The notes: generated from the sequence alone by a model not told the origin. DNA of 64,000 bases from Vibrio fluminensis (GCF_015278125.1 NZ_JADILO010000001.1:372001-436000); one strand, 5' to 3'; shown: positions 17,569-28,202, counted from the first letter of the stretch. Translations and numbers: made by a program.

Positions 17569-17592
17569 ATAATGTTATTCAGTGATTAACGG

Positions 17593-19038
17593 TTATAGTT
17601 TTTTCGAGAGTAATGCAGCTAAGCCGATAATACCCAAGCCAAGTACCATAATCTCACCTTTACCGCTGTCGAAGCCAGCTTTCACACCTGCGAAAGCGAC
17701 GATAGCAACAGCGAAAGGAATCACGTATTTCACTAGGTTGTACCACACACCGAATAGAGGGAACTTCACTTCGCCATCGTTAGTGATCTCTTTCTCGAGT
17801 TCCGCACGATTTAGGCGCCAGCCTGCAAAGATACACACGAACATACCGCCAACTGCTAGGAAGATTTTATCTGTTAGCAAGTCAAAGATATCAAATGCGC
17901 CAGTATCAAATAGTTTCGGACCTGTACCACCAAGTGATAGCGACGCGAACACACATAATGCTGCCATTACCGCACTTGCACTTAGTACCGCAGTTGGACG
18001 CTTCATGCCCTTTTCATCAATTAGGTATGACACAACAACTTCTAGTAGTGACACTGACGATGTTAAAGCCGCAACGCTCAAACCGATAAAGAACAGTAGT
18101 GCTAATAGTAGACCAATCACGCCACCCATTTCAGCAAACAGCTGAGGAACTACAACAAATACAAGACCAGGGCCTGCTGCTGGCTCCATGCTGAATGCGA
18201 ACATTGCAGGGAACATTGCGACACCAGCAAGTAGTGCTACGCCCGTATCCATAGCGGTAACCATTGCGGTGGTTTGCACTAGGTTTTCTTTCTTACGCAG
18301 GTAACTACCGTAAGTAATCATACAACCCATACCAAGGCTTAATGAGAAGAAAGCTTGGCCTAGCGCGGCCAGTACTACGCCACTGTCTACTTTAGAGAAG
18401 TCAGGCTTAAACAAGAACTCTAGACCAGCCATAGCGCCCGGAAGACTCAAGCCTTTTACTGCTACAAGGATAAGAATCATAAATAGTAGCGGCATTAGAA
18501 TCTTACCCGCTTTCTCGATACCGCCTGATACACCGCGAATAACGACAAAGATATTCAGTACTAGGTATAGACCCATCCACATAAGTGGCTGAACAGGATC
18601 AGAGATAAAGCTACCGAAGCTATCACCAATTGCTTCAGGTGTACTTAGCAGGCCTGTGGCAATCTTGTAGATATAAGCGACAGCCCACCCCCCCACAACT
18701 GGGTAGAAGCCCATGATTAATAGGCCACTTAGCACGCCAATTACGCCGACAAATGTCCAGCGGCGATCGGTAGATTTAAATGCACCAACGGCTGATACAC
18801 CTGTTTTACGGCCAATCGCAAATTCGGTCAGCATTACGCTAAAACCAATGAAGATTACAAAGAGAAGATAGATTATAACGAAAGCACCGCCGCCACTCTC
18901 ACCAGCGGTGTATGGGAACTTCCAAATATTACCAAGACCTACTGCAGAACCTGCAGCGGCCATAACGAAACCTAATTTAGATCCCCAACTATCGCGGGGC
19001 TTAGTGCTTGTAGTTGTAGCCACATTATCACCATTCAT
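17593..19038 (-). CDS. neurotransmitter:sodium symporter family transporter
   Basis: A 481-aa inner-membrane sodium-coupled symporter with about eleven membrane segments. TM1 carries GFVMAAAGSAVGLGNIWKFP, whose unwound centre binds sodium and substrate in the LeuT fold; TM3 and TM6 segments (CMITYGSYL, GPGLVFVVVPQ) fit the family. Bacterial members usually import amino acids such as tryptophan, tyrosine or leucine. The start ATG 19038 has a poor ribosome site; a GTG five codons on is possible. Monocistronic, divergent from cls. Confidence 0.94.
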   Translation of the reverse strand: MNGDNVATTTSTKPRDSWGSKLGFVMAAAGSAVGLGNIWKFPYTAGESGGGAFVIIYLLFVIFIGFSVMLTEFAIGRKTGVSAVGAFKSTDRRWTFVGVIGVLSGLLIMGFYPVVGGWAVAYIYKIATGLLSTPEAIGDSFGSFISDPVQPLMWMGLYLVLNIFVVIRGVSGGIEKAGKILMPLLFMILILVAVKGLSLPGAMAGLEFLFKPDFSKVDSGVVLAALGQAFFSLSLGMGCMITYGSYLRKKENLVQTTAMVTAMDTGVALLAGVAMFPAMFAFSMEPAAGPGLVFVVVPQLFAEMGGVIGLLLALLFFIGLSVAALTSSVSLLEVVVSYLIDEKGMKRPTAVLSASAVMAALCVFASLSLGGTGPKLFDTGAFDIFDLLTDKIFLAVGGMFVCIFAGWRLNRAELEKEITNDGEVKFPLFGVWYNLVKYVIPFAVAIVAFAGVKAGFDSGKGEIMVLGLGIIGLAALLSKKL

Positions 19039-19426
19039 TTTATTGTTGTGTTTACTTAATGTCGGCGTCTTAAAAGTTGTAGGTGTATTATTATTTTTAC
19101 ACTACGAAAAAGTTTGTGTGACGCTCTGTGTATAGCGAGTAAAGCAGTTTCAGATTAAAATTGGAACCCCATCAGACTATATTCCCGCCTCACCGCCCAT
19201 TTTTACGCTTTAATTGCTGCTTTTTCACGCAATTTAAACATTTTATAACAATTACACACCAAAAGTACACATATCAAGCTCACTAAAAACACAACCTCGA
19301 TCGAACTTCGACAATTACTATTAACAAAATTATTTTTTACTACTAACCACAAAATGTACTGCATTGGCTGTTAACTGATACGAATTCAGCTTAGTATTTA
19401 AGTAATTGTTCTGACTGGGATCGTTA
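19039..19426. other. 388-bp divergent promoter region of the symporter and cls
   Basis: AT-rich region that must contain promoters for both divergent genes. No clear -35/-10 pair, operator, terminator or ORF could be assigned. Confidence 0.4.
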
Positions 19427-20881
19427 ATGGAAAAGTTTTACCATTTCGTCACTTTGGCTAGCATCGTTCTTTACTGGATTTTAGTTGCTGGTGTCACTCT
19501 TCGGGTTGTATTGAAACGACGAGCTGTAAGCGTATCACTGGCTTGGTTGATGGTGATTTACATTATTCCTATCGTAGGTGTTGCCTGCTATTTCCTGTTT
19601 GGTGAGTTAAATCTAGGTAGAAAAAGAGCCGATCGCGCCAAAGAGATGCTCAAACCTTTTATTGACTGGTTTTCTCAACTCAGTGATTGCCATGCACACT
19701 CGCCGGAAAATTTTGGCCGACATATTTATCGAATCGACGAATTGTGCAATAACCGTCTAGGGCTACCAGCCCTTAGTGGCAATGAACTTTCACTGCAGAA
19801 TTCACCCGAAGCGATCATGCGCTCGGTAATAGCGGACATCAATCAAGCCCAACATAGCATTCGTATGGTGTTCTATATTTGGCACCCCGGAGGAATGGCA
19901 GACGAAGTGGCGAATGCTTTGATTCTTGCCGCTCATCGTGGGGTCAATATCAAGCTGCTACTCGATTCTGCGGGGAGCCCGCGCTTTTTCCGCAGTCCTT
20001 GGGTTGCAAAAATGCAGCAGGCAGGGATTAACGTTGTTCAAGCACTCGAAGTAAAACCATGGCGTATATTCCTGCGCCGGCTTGACCTTCGTCAGCATAG
20101 AAAAATTATCGTTATTGATGAAAAAGTAGCTTACACCGGTTCAATGAATATGGTTGATCCTGCCTACTTCAAGCAAGATTCTGGGGTAGGTCAATGGATC
20201 GACATAATGGTGAGAGTAACGGGTCCGACGGTAAATGTACTGTCTGCGATTCATTGCTGGGACTGGGAAGTGGAAACTGGCGAACGCGCGTTCCCAACGC
20301 TCCCTGAATGTGCAGTCGATGCCAATGCCACGCAACATCCAATTCAAGTGGTTCCATCTGGTCCGGGGATGCCAGAGTATTTGATTTACCAAGTACTGAC
20401 GTTGGCGATCAACCAAGCGAATAAATCGGTGCGAATCACCACCCCTTATTTTGTACCTAGCGCCGATCTGTTAGAGACCTTAAAAATGACCGCGCAACGC
20501 GGGATTAACGTTGAGTTAATCATCCCTCACAAAAATGATTCAATGATGGTGCAATGGGCATCACGCGCTTTCTACACAGAACTGATGATGGCTGGCGTAA
20601 AAATCTATGAATTCTATGGCGGCTTACTGCATACCAAATCGGTAGTAATTGATGAGCAGTTTTGTCTGGTCGGCACGGTAAACATGGATATGCGTAGCCT
20701 ATGGCTTAACTTTGAAGTCACCTTGGCTATTGATGATCAAGAATTCACCCAAAAAATGCATCAGTTGCAAGATCAGTACATCGCTCAATCGCACGCAGTT
20801 TCTCTGGATACATGGCGAAAGCGTTCGATCTTCTCAAGGTTTCTAGAGCGAACCTTCTATCTGTTCAACCCACTGCTATAA
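19427..20881 (+). CDS. cls: cardiolipin synthase
   Basis: A 484-aa phospholipase D-superfamily enzyme that joins two phosphatidylglycerols into cardiolipin and glycerol. Two N-terminal membrane segments (residues about 5-25 and 38-58) anchor it, followed by two HKD motifs: H224-R-K226-x4-D231 in QHRKIIVID and H402-T-K404-x4-D409 in LHTKSVVID, each followed by the GS/GT-x-N continuation. Length and layout match ClsA. The ribosome site is weak. Ends at its own terminator. Confidence 0.96.
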   Translation: MEKFYHFVTLASIVLYWILVAGVTLRVVLKRRAVSVSLAWLMVIYIIPIVGVACYFLFGELNLGRKRADRAKEMLKPFIDWFSQLSDCHAHSPENFGRHIYRIDELCNNRLGLPALSGNELSLQNSPEAIMRSVIADINQAQHSIRMVFYIWHPGGMADEVANALILAAHRGVNIKLLLDSAGSPRFFRSPWVAKMQQAGINVVQALEVKPWRIFLRRLDLRQHRKIIVIDEKVAYTGSMNMVDPAYFKQDSGVGQWIDIMVRVTGPTVNVLSAIHCWDWEVETGERAFPTLPECAVDANATQHPIQVVPSGPGMPEYLIYQVLTLAINQANKSVRITTPYFVPSADLLETLKMTAQRGINVELIIPHKNDSMMVQWASRAFYTELMMAGVKIYEFYGGLLHTKSVVIDEQFCLVGTVNMDMRSLWLNFEVTLAIDDQEFTQKMHQLQDQYIAQSHAVSLDTWRKRSIFSRFLERTFYLFNPLL

Positions 20882-20888
20882 CCTTCGT

Positions 20889-20915
20889 AGACCGAGCTAA
20901 GCCTCGGTCTTTTTT
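20889..20915 (+). terminator. rho-independent terminator after cls
   Basis: Stem AGACCGAG / CTCGGTCT with a six-base loop and six T. Confidence 0.88.
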
Positions 20916-21005
20916 ATCTTATCCCTAAACGCTCTAAGCGCGAGTCTTGCTTTGTCACTTAGGGCATGTTTTAAATATACCTATGAATAAGGACAAGGAC
21001 TGAAG

Positions 21006-22211
21006 ATGTCAGAAGGCAAAAAGACTCAATATGTGAACGCTGGACGTGATAAAAAATGGACGAATGGTGTAGTTAACCCACCCGTTCAGCGCGCTTCAAC
21101 CGTCGTGTTTAACACTGTAGCAGAGAAAAAACACGCGACCATCAATCGCACTAACAAAACCCTTTTTTATGGTCGCCGAGGTACTCATACCCATTTCGCG
21201 CTGCAAGATGCGATGGTCGAAATTGAAGGTGGAGCCGGCTGTGCCCTCTACCCTTGCGGTACAGCGGCTATTTCTAATGCGATTCTCGCCTTCGTTGAAA
21301 GCGGCGATCATATTCTGATGGTCGATACTTGCTACGAGCCTACTCGTGATTTTTGCGAAAAGATCATGAAAAAGATGGGCGTTGAAACGACTTATTTCTC
21401 ACCAACTATTGGTGAGGAAATTGCCGATCTAATCCAACCCAATACCAAGGTGCTATTTTTGGAGTCTCCTGGCTCTGTCACCATGGAAGTGCAAGATGTG
21501 CCAACTCTATCGCGCATTGCCCACCAGCACGACATTATCGTCATGCTCGACAATACTTGGGCAGCGGGTGTGAATTTCTCGCCTTTTGATCATGGCGTCG
21601 ATATTTCGATTCAAGCGGCGACCAAATATATTGTTGGTCACTCAGATGTGATGCTCGGCACTGCGGTTGCGAGCGAAAAATACTGGGATCAACTGCGTGA
21701 ACAGAGCTATTTAATGGGACAATGCGTATCCGCTGATGATGCTTATCTTGGTTTACGTGGTATTCGCACTCTAGATGTTCGCCTTCGCCAACACGCCGAG
21801 AGCAGTTTAAAAGTCGCCCAATGGTTACAAACCAGACCGGAAGTCGACCATGTGCGTCATCCTGCGCTCGAGACCTGTCCTGGTCATGAGTTCTTCAAAC
21901 GTGACTTCACCGGCGGCAACGGTCTGTTCTCATTTGTACTGAAAACAACCAATCCAACCGCGACGACCGCTCTGCTAGATGGCATGAAGCATTTTAGTAT
22001 GGGTTACTCTTGGGGTGGTTTCGAGAGTTTAATTCTGGCTAATGAGCCAAAGAGCTTCAACTACTTACGCAGCGTAGCAAACCCGAACTTCGATGGCACT
22101 TTGATCCGTATTCATATTGGTTTGGAAGACGTCGATGATTTGATTGCGGACCTTGAAGCTGGTTTAGCTCGCTATAACGCGGTGATCCTCGAAGAAGCTA
22201 CGTCACTGTAA
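21006..22211 (+). CDS. metC: cystathionine beta-lyase
   Basis: A 401-aa PLP enzyme of the Cys/Met metabolism family that splits cystathionine to homocysteine, pyruvate and ammonia in methionine synthesis. The PLP lysine is K207 in [12 protein letters not shown]; other marks are [16 protein letters not shown] near the start, [12 protein letters not shown], and LDNTWAAG where Asp contacts the pyridine ring. The sequence follows the enterobacterial MetC rather than MetB or MegL pattern. Single gene; no Met box was clear in the 124 bases upstream. Confidence 0.95.
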   Translation: MSEGKKTQYVNAGRDKKWTNGVVNPPVQRASTVVFNTVAEKKHATINRTNKTLFYGRRGTHTHFALQDAMVEIEGGAGCALYPCGTAAISNAILAFVESGDHILMVDTCYEPTRDFCEKIMKKMGVETTYFSPTIGEEIADLIQPNTKVLFLESPGSVTMEVQDVPTLSRIAHQHDIIVMLDNTWAAGVNFSPFDHGVDISIQAATKYIVGHSDVMLGTAVASEKYWDQLREQSYLMGQCVSADDAYLGLRGIRTLDVRLRQHAESSLKVAQWLQTRPEVDHVRHPALETCPGHEFFKRDFTGGNGLFSFVLKTTNPTATTALLDGMKHFSMGYSWGGFESLILANEPKSFNYLRSVANPNFDGTLIRIHIGLEDVDDLIADLEAGLARYNAVILEEATSL

Positions 22212-22231
22212 AGCAAGTACTACTAAATACC

Positions 22232-22256
22232 AAACAGCCCGCTCAGCGGGCTGTTT
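22232..22256. terminator. terminator between metC and the convergent tag
   Basis: An 11-bp stem AAACAGCCCGC / GCGGGCTGTTT with a three-base loop. T runs are short on both strands, so it may serve both converging genes. Confidence 0.8.
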
Positions 22257-22287
22257 CTAATTAGGCATGTACTAAGCAGTAATGTCA

Positions 22288-22854
22288 CTAAATCACTTTG
22301 CCTTTCATCGGGCAGTTAACCAAGTGATCATCAACCATACCGACCGCCTGCATAAACGCATAACAGATCGTCTCACCCACGAACTTAAATCCTCGCTTTT
22401 TGAGAAATTTGCTTAAAGCTTTAGACTCCTCGGTCGACACTGGCACCTGTGCCATCTCTTGCCAATGGTTCACTTTGGGCTTGTGCTCGACAAACTGCCA
22501 CAACGCATTCGATAAACTGCCGTACTCCTCAATCAAAGCAAGCGCCGCTTGAGCATTGGTAAACACGGAAGCTATCTTGCCGCGATGTTTGACGACATCA
22601 TAGTTGGCAATGATCTCTTCAACCCGCGCTTCCCCCTGCTTACTCAGTTTCACTAAATCGTAATCCTCGAAGGCTTGTCGATAACCGTCACGCTTTTTCA
22701 AAATCGTGATCCAACTTAACCCCGCTTGCGCACCTTCCAAGGTTATAAACTCAAACAAGGTTGTGTCATCAAAAACAGGCACACCCCACTCAGCATCGTG
22801 ATAAGCCTGCTCCAATGGGTGTTTCAGTGCCCACGCACACGTTTGTGATTCCAT
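22288..22854 (-). CDS. tag: DNA-3-methyladenine glycosylase I
   Basis: A 188-aa base-excision repair enzyme removing 3-methyladenine from alkylated DNA. The zinc-snap ligands are visible: Cys6 and His18 near the start (CAWALKHPLEQAYHDAEWG) and His/Cys in VDDHLVNCP at the end. The catalytic core FEFITLEGAQAGLSWITILKK matches Tag. It lies 33 bases after the RND pump gene in the same direction and may be read from that operon. The first residues MESQTCAWA are a little longer than E. coli Tag. Confidence 0.95.
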   Translation of the reverse strand: MESQTCAWALKHPLEQAYHDAEWGVPVFDDTTLFEFITLEGAQAGLSWITILKKRDGYRQAFEDYDLVKLSKQGEARVEEIIANYDVVKHRGKIASVFTNAQAALALIEEYGSLSNALWQFVEHKPKVNHWQEMAQVPVSTEESKALSKFLKKRGFKFVGETICYAFMQAVGMVDDHLVNCPMKGKVI

Positions 22855-22887
22855 AATGATTCTCTACTAATCCATCTTGCACCTAGA

Positions 22888-25800
22888 CTAACTTGGAACC
22901 GCTACCTTATGGAATAGGCGATATAACACTGGCACCACAATCAAAGTGAGCACGGTAGCAAAACCTAAGCCAAACATAATCGTTACAGCCATTGGCTTAA
23001 AGAAAATATCCGGTAGTAATGGCACCATACCCAAAATGGTGGTGATCGCCGCCATGCAAACCGGTCTGACACGGCTGAGTGCCGCCTCAACTACCGCGGT
23101 ATATGGCTCTTTACCTGCACCTATCTCAATATTGATTTGATCGAGCAATACAATACCGTTTTTCAGCACCATCCCCGACAAACTAAGGAAACCGAGCAGC
23201 GCCATAAAGCCAAATGGCGTATTCAGCGCCAACAAACCAGTAGTGACACCGATAATCGCCAAAGGCACGGTACACCAAACAATCAACGGCTCTTTGACTG
23301 AATTAAACAAGAACACCGTTATCAAAAACATAAACAGATAGCCAAGTGGCATGGTAGTAAATAACGATGCTTGAGCATCACCCGACGACTCATACTCTCC
23401 CCCCCACTCCAAGCTATAACCCGGAGGCAGTTCAATCGCTTCAATTTGACTTTGAATACGTTTTTGCAATGTTGCTGCCGTCTCTTCGCCTAAAATATCG
23501 GGATCCGCCATAATGGTCAGCATGCGTTTGCGGTCTTTACGCACAATGATCGGATCTTCCCACAGCATCTCGTAACCCAACGTCACTTGTTGCAGCGGTA
23601 TATATTCGCTCAATGCCGGGCTCCAAATTTTCATCCCTTCAATATTACGAATATCGACCCGCTCTTCTTCTGGTAAGCGCGCAACAATCGGCATCAAAGT
23701 GGTACCATCGCGGTAAACACCGACCGCCTTGCCAGAGAATGACATCGCCAAGAAATCATCGACATCCGATTTGGTGATGCCGTAGCGTCGTGCTTGGCTC
23801 TCATTAAACTGTGGTTCAAGGATCTTGGTTCGTTGACGCCAGTCGTGACGAATATTGGTTGCACCTGGGTCGGCATGCATAATGGCCGTCACCTGTGCCG
23901 CTATTGAACGCAATACGGTCGGGTCTGAGCCAATAACGCGCGCTTCGATCTTCGCTCCGCCGCCAGGTCCAAGCTCAATCTGCTTAAGTTTATAGTTTAC
24001 TTCCGGGAAGTTTTGCTCAAGATGCTGACGGAAGCGACTCATGAGATCCGCCAAGATCTCGTAGTTATCGACCCGCGTGGTAATTTCTCCGTAAGCTGCA
24101 TAGCTTTTTTCTGGGGCATAAGTCAGCATAAAACGCTGCAAGCCCTTACCTGCGGTGGTGGTCACATGTTCTACGCCATCTTGTTCTGCAATCCAACTTT
24201 CAAGCGCTGTTAGCTTAGTGTTGGTTGCACGAATATCAGTACCTTCAGGCAACCAGATATCCGCTTGGAAGATTGGAGTAGTTGATGATGGGAAGAAAGA
24301 TTGTTTAACATGAGTAAAGCCATAGATGCTCGCCACCAAACCCAGCACTAACACTGCCATAGTGATCCAAGCGCGCTTCATACAAAACTCTAAGAAGCCT
24401 TTGTAAACAACAAAGATCATTCCGTTATATGGGTCATTATCTTCATCGCCTTGTGGGGTCTTTTGCCCGCGGAAAAACAGATCGGCAAAAAATGGCGTTA
24501 GAGAAATCGCGGTAAACCAACTCAGCATCAAAGAGATCAGCAGCACGGTAAACAAGGTGCCACAATACTCACCGGTCGAGTCCTCCGAAAGCCCTATTGG
24601 GGCGAAAGCGGTAACCGCTATCACCGTCGCGCCGAGCAAGGGCCATTTGGTTTGCGTGACAATGTCGGTGGCGGCTTGGAGCCGCGTCCTCCCTCGCTGA
24701 GTACCGATCAAAATTCCCTCAACCACCACAATCGCGTTATCCACCAGCATCCCTAAAGCGATAACCAACGCACCTAATGAGATACGCTGCAAATCGATTT
24801 GGTAGTACTTCATAAAGATAAACGTACCCAAAACGGTCAGCAGCAAAATCAAACCAATCAACAGCCCAGAACGCAGCCCCATAAAGAACAGCAAAACGAT
24901 AATAACAATCGCCACCGCTTGTCCTAAGCTGACCACAAAACCACGTACCGACTTATCCACCTCTTTCGGTTGACTATAGATTTCAGAGATCTCAACCCCA
25001 ACGGGTTGCTGATATTTAAGCTCAGCCAAGCGACGGTCAAAACTCTCACCGATTTTCACGACGTTAACGCCTTGCGCAAAGGACACCCCGACGTTTAGCG
25101 CCACGCGACCATTAAAGGTGATCACATTGGTTGGCACATCGATATAACCGCGTTTGATTTCTGCTACATCTCGCAGGTAAATCAAGCCTTGGGCGCCACT
25201 TTCAGTAATAATCAAATCCCCCAACTGGTCGACGTTTTGAAACTCTCCAGTCGGATGAATTCGAATATATTCGCTACCGATACGTACCGCCCCCGCACTA
25301 GAAACAATGTTTTGGGTCGAAAGCAAGTTAAATACTGTGGTCGGCGCAAGTCCAAGGCTGCTTAAACGCTTCATGGAGATCTCAATAAAGACTTGTTCTT
25401 GCTGCTCGCCTGTAACGGATATTTTGCTCACCCCATCAACCAGTTCGAGCTCTCTTCGCAAATAATCAACATAATCGAGCAGCTCTTTGTAGCTATAACC
25501 TTCGCCTGTCACTGCCAGCAAAATACCGTATACATCACCAAAGTCGTCAATCACTTGAGGCTCGTTCACCCCAGGTGGTAACGAACCTTTGAGGTCATTC
25601 ACTTTCCGGCGCAATTCATCCCAAATCTGCGGCAGGTCATCGGGACCATAGTTATTTTTCATTGTCACGGTGATCTGTGACAAGCCACGACTGGAAATTG
25701 AGTTAATCTCATCGACGTAAGTAAGCTGTTGGATCGCTTTTTCGAGTGGATAAGTGACTTCCTCTTCCACTTGTTGTGGCGTCGCGCCAGGGTAAGACGT

Positions 25801-25986
25801 CACCACCATGGCATCTTTAATCGTAAACGCAGGATCTTCCAGTCGACCTAAACCGAAAAACGATGCGACACCACCAATCAAAAAGATCAGCGCAATCATC
25901 CAACTGATCACACGATTACGGATAAAGTACGCCGCGATCCCCGTTACATCATCATCCGATTGAGGCTGTTGTTGTGGGTTATTCAT
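22888..25986 (-). CDS. vexK: RND family efflux pump, inner-membrane transporter (VexK-like)
   Basis: A 1032-aa proton-driven efflux transporter. The typical RND layout is present: TM1 after a short cytoplasmic start, a large porter domain, then TM2-6 with LVDNAIVVVEGI (proton relay acidic residue in TM4), a second large domain and TM8-12 with GMVLKNGIVLLDQINIE. The RND start SYPGATPQQVEEEVTYPLE is conserved. ATG 25986 has GGAGG six bases upstream and overlaps the adaptor stop by eight bases. By gene order (two adaptors, then pump) this matches V. cholerae vexIJK. No outer-membrane channel is encoded nearby, so TolC would be needed. Confidence 0.9.
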   Translation of the reverse strand: MNNPQQQPQSDDDVTGIAAYFIRNRVISWMIALIFLIGGVASFFGLGRLEDPAFTIKDAMVVTSYPGATPQQVEEEVTYPLEKAIQQLTYVDEINSISSRGLSQITVTMKNNYGPDDLPQIWDELRRKVNDLKGSLPPGVNEPQVIDDFGDVYGILLAVTGEGYSYKELLDYVDYLRRELELVDGVSKISVTGEQQEQVFIEISMKRLSSLGLAPTTVFNLLSTQNIVSSAGAVRIGSEYIRIHPTGEFQNVDQLGDLIITESGAQGLIYLRDVAEIKRGYIDVPTNVITFNGRVALNVGVSFAQGVNVVKIGESFDRRLAELKYQQPVGVEISEIYSQPKEVDKSVRGFVVSLGQAVAIVIIVLLFFMGLRSGLLIGLILLLTVLGTFIFMKYYQIDLQRISLGALVIALGMLVDNAIVVVEGILIGTQRGRTRLQAATDIVTQTKWPLLGATVIAVTAFAPIGLSEDSTGEYCGTLFTVLLISLMLSWFTAISLTPFFADLFFRGQKTPQGDEDNDPYNGMIFVVYKGFLEFCMKRAWITMAVLVLGLVASIYGFTHVKQSFFPSSTTPIFQADIWLPEGTDIRATNTKLTALESWIAEQDGVEHVTTTAGKGLQRFMLTYAPEKSYAAYGEITTRVDNYEILADLMSRFRQHLEQNFPEVNYKLKQIELGPGGGAKIEARVIGSDPTVLRSIAAQVTAIMHADPGATNIRHDWRQRTKILEPQFNESQARRYGITKSDVDDFLAMSFSGKAVGVYRDGTTLMPIVARLPEEERVDIRNIEGMKIWSPALSEYIPLQQVTLGYEMLWEDPIIVRKDRKRMLTIMADPDILGEETAATLQKRIQSQIEAIELPPGYSLEWGGEYESSGDAQASLFTTMPLGYLFMFLITVFLFNSVKEPLIVWCTVPLAIIGVTTGLLALNTPFGFMALLGFLSLSGMVLKNGIVLLDQINIEIGAGKEPYTAVVEAALSRVRPVCMAAITTILGMVPLLPDIFFKPMAVTIMFGLGFATVLTLIVVPVLYRLFHKVAVPS

Positions 25987-27061
25987 TACCTGCCTCCTTG
26001 GCGACAACTTGTACTTTTACACCATCAGTTAATCGTGACATTCCGCCAATCACTACTTTTTGCCCAGCAGACACCCCGGAAAGGATCTGAATTGAACGTT
26101 TTGTCGCTTTACCTATCACTACTTGCTGCTTAGAAACGGTTTGGTCTTGATTAAGCAACCAAACAAACTTATTGCTTCGTTCTAAGTCATCGCCATCTTG
26201 ATTAAATATCGCCTCAATAGGCAGCTGCACCCCTTTCTTCAGATCCAAACCTACCTCTTCGTTATTTGAGGTCACCTCAACCGCCATACCATCGAGAATG
26301 TATTCATCATCTGGCATAGGTAGTGACAAGGTCACATTGAATGTGCCTGTTTGCGGATCGGGTTCAGTAGTGAACTCTTTGATGGTGGCGTGGTATTCAT
26401 TACCACTTGGTACTTTGACTATCGCGTCAATTTGCTCAAGCTGCTCTTGCTCAGGCTGATTAACGTAGATACGGTCGGGTAATTGAATAAGGATCTCCAC
26501 GCTATTCAAGCTATGGATGTTAACGATGTTTTGCCCAACTTGAATATTCTCAAACTGATCGACAGAAACTCGTGAAATAATGCCTTCCACCGGCGCTTTC
26601 AGTTTGGTAAATGACAAACGCAATTTCGCCAACTCTAGCTCGGCCATCGCGATGCGTCTTTGAGCCGCGATTTCGTCAAACTGCGACTTGGCCAATAGAC
26701 CTTTTTTAACCAGCGGTTGAGAGCGACGATATTGGCTATTGATCACTGAAAAGCGCGCAGCCGCGTTATCCACTTCCAATTGATAGTCCGTTGGCTCCAA
26801 CTCAGCGATTAACGCACCCTTTTCGACTTTATCACCTTCTTTGACGTAGACCCGGCTAATTTCCCCAGCGACACGGAAACTTAAGTGTGAACGCTCAGCC
26901 GCATTGGCAACTGCTGGGAAATAGAGACTCTCTGTCGGGGGATCAGATTCAACCTCAACCACTTCAACTTTGGGTAACCCAGCATCAAAGTAAGTCACTT
27001 GCTCACCGCAGGCTGTCATCAAGGTAGTGACAAGCAAGGCGAATAGTATTTTGTCGGTCAT
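25979..27061 (-). CDS. vexJ: RND efflux periplasmic adaptor, second of two (VexJ-like)
   Basis: A 360-aa membrane-fusion protein, probably a lipoprotein (signal MTDKILFALLVTTLMTACGE, lipobox MTAC). The adaptor domains can be followed: RVAGEISRVYVKEGDKVEKG (lipoyl half), a short coiled-coil hairpin at about 90-150, LKAPVEGIISRVSVDQFENI (second lipoyl half), beta-barrel and membrane-proximal part with VVIGGMSRLTDGVKV. It follows the first adaptor after one base. The two adaptors are clearly different in sequence and could form a mixed ring. Confidence 0.9.
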   Translation of the reverse strand: MTDKILFALLVTTLMTACGEQVTYFDAGLPKVEVVEVESDPPTESLYFPAVANAAERSHLSFRVAGEISRVYVKEGDKVEKGALIAELEPTDYQLEVDNAAARFSVINSQYRRSQPLVKKGLLAKSQFDEIAAQRRIAMAELELAKLRLSFTKLKAPVEGIISRVSVDQFENIQVGQNIVNIHSLNSVEILIQLPDRIYVNQPEQEQLEQIDAIVKVPSGNEYHATIKEFTTEPDPQTGTFNVTLSLPMPDDEYILDGMAVEVTSNNEEVGLDLKKGVQLPIEAIFNQDGDDLERSNKFVWLLNQDQTVSKQQVVIGKATKRSIQILSGVSAGQKVVIGGMSRLTDGVKVQVVAKEAGNE

Positions 27062-27062
27062 A

Positions 27063-28094
27063 TTACAATCCTCGCTCTTTAATCCATTCGCGTACCTTAA
27101 TGCCGCTGTCGATACCGCTCACTCCTGAAATCACGATTTGGTCACCATCATTGAGCCCGGAGACTACTTGTTGACGTTCGTTTAACTCAATCGCCGCTTT
27201 CTCGACAATACCCTCTTTATTCACCCGCCAAACACAAGTTTTGCCATTCTCTTTAAACAGCGCAGAGGTCGGGATACTGGTTGCGGTCGAACTTGCGGCG
27301 ACAACTCTAATCGTGCCAGCCATGCCGGGCAAAATACCGGTGTCTTGCGGACGCTCCATAACCATGGTCACTTTATACGAACCCGTTTTAGGGTCTGCTT
27401 CAGTATCAATTTCTTGGAACGTTAGTGGGTACTCATTGCCAGGGAAGGCATCAAAAGACATATACGCTTCAGGGTTTGCACCGGTTGAGAAGCGATTTAA
27501 CAAATGATCGGGAAGTTGGAAAAACACCTTCATTAAGACGTTCGTCTGGATATTCATTACCCCATGCTTCGCTTCAATATACTCATGATTCTCCGCTGGA
27601 ATCAGTGAGATTGTGCCATCGTAAGGAGCCACTAATTGGGTATAACGCAAGTTAGCATTGGCTTGATCTAACGTCGCTTTTGCCGAGTTTCGGTTGGCTT
27701 TTGCTTGGTCGAAATCTTGCTCAGACACAACTTTGTCGCGGCGCAGCTTCTTATTACGTTGATACTGCACATCGGCCAGTTGATACTGAGCTCGAGCTTG
27801 TTGAGCCAGCAGCTCATATTGATCAGGGTTGAGGGTCGCTAATACCTGCCCTTTAACGACAGGTTGCCCAGCCACCACATCAATAGTTTGTAATAATCCG
27901 GGAACACGAAATGCCAATACAGCTCGGTCACCCGCTTCAGTTGTAGCAGGAAAACGGCGTTCAAATGCGGAATTTCCAACTGTCACAGAGAAAAGCTTAG
28001 CGGGTCTTGAGTCCGGTTCGGGGACGGGAGGAAGCTCTTTACCACAACCCCACAACATAAAGGCGATAGTAAAAATTGGTAAAGTCTTGAGCAT
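27063..28094 (-). CDS. vexI: RND efflux periplasmic adaptor, first of two (VexI-like)
   Basis: A 343-aa membrane-fusion lipoprotein (MLKTLPIFTIAFMLWGCG, lipobox LWGC). It has the same domain order as the downstream adaptor: FRVPGLLQTIDVVAGQPVVKG, helical hairpin around residues 85-140, LVAPYDGTISLIPAENHEYI, then the barrel. It is the first gene of the pump operon. ATG 28094 is preferred to TTG 28100 because GGA lies nine bases upstream. No regulator of the TetR or LysR type flanks the operon; the upstream neighbour is pspC in the same direction. Confidence 0.9.
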   Translation of the reverse strand: MLKTLPIFTIAFMLWGCGKELPPVPEPDSRPAKLFSVTVGNSAFERRFPATTEAGDRAVLAFRVPGLLQTIDVVAGQPVVKGQVLATLNPDQYELLAQQARAQYQLADVQYQRNKKLRRDKVVSEQDFDQAKANRNSAKATLDQANANLRYTQLVAPYDGTISLIPAENHEYIEAKHGVMNIQTNVLMKVFFQLPDHLLNRFSTGANPEAYMSFDAFPGNEYPLTFQEIDTEADPKTGSYKVTMVMERPQDTGILPGMAGTIRVVAASSTATSIPTSALFKENGKTCVWRVNKEGIVEKAAIELNERQQVVSGLNDGDQIVISGVSGIDSGIKVREWIKERGL

Positions 28095-28202
28095 AATCAA
28101 TCATCCATTTGCTTAGCTGGCTTGTTAGCCTTTACCAAAAGATAGATGACTGAACTCTACTCTGCCACTTTGAGTGGTTATATTCGTTAAGGAAATGAAT
28201 AG

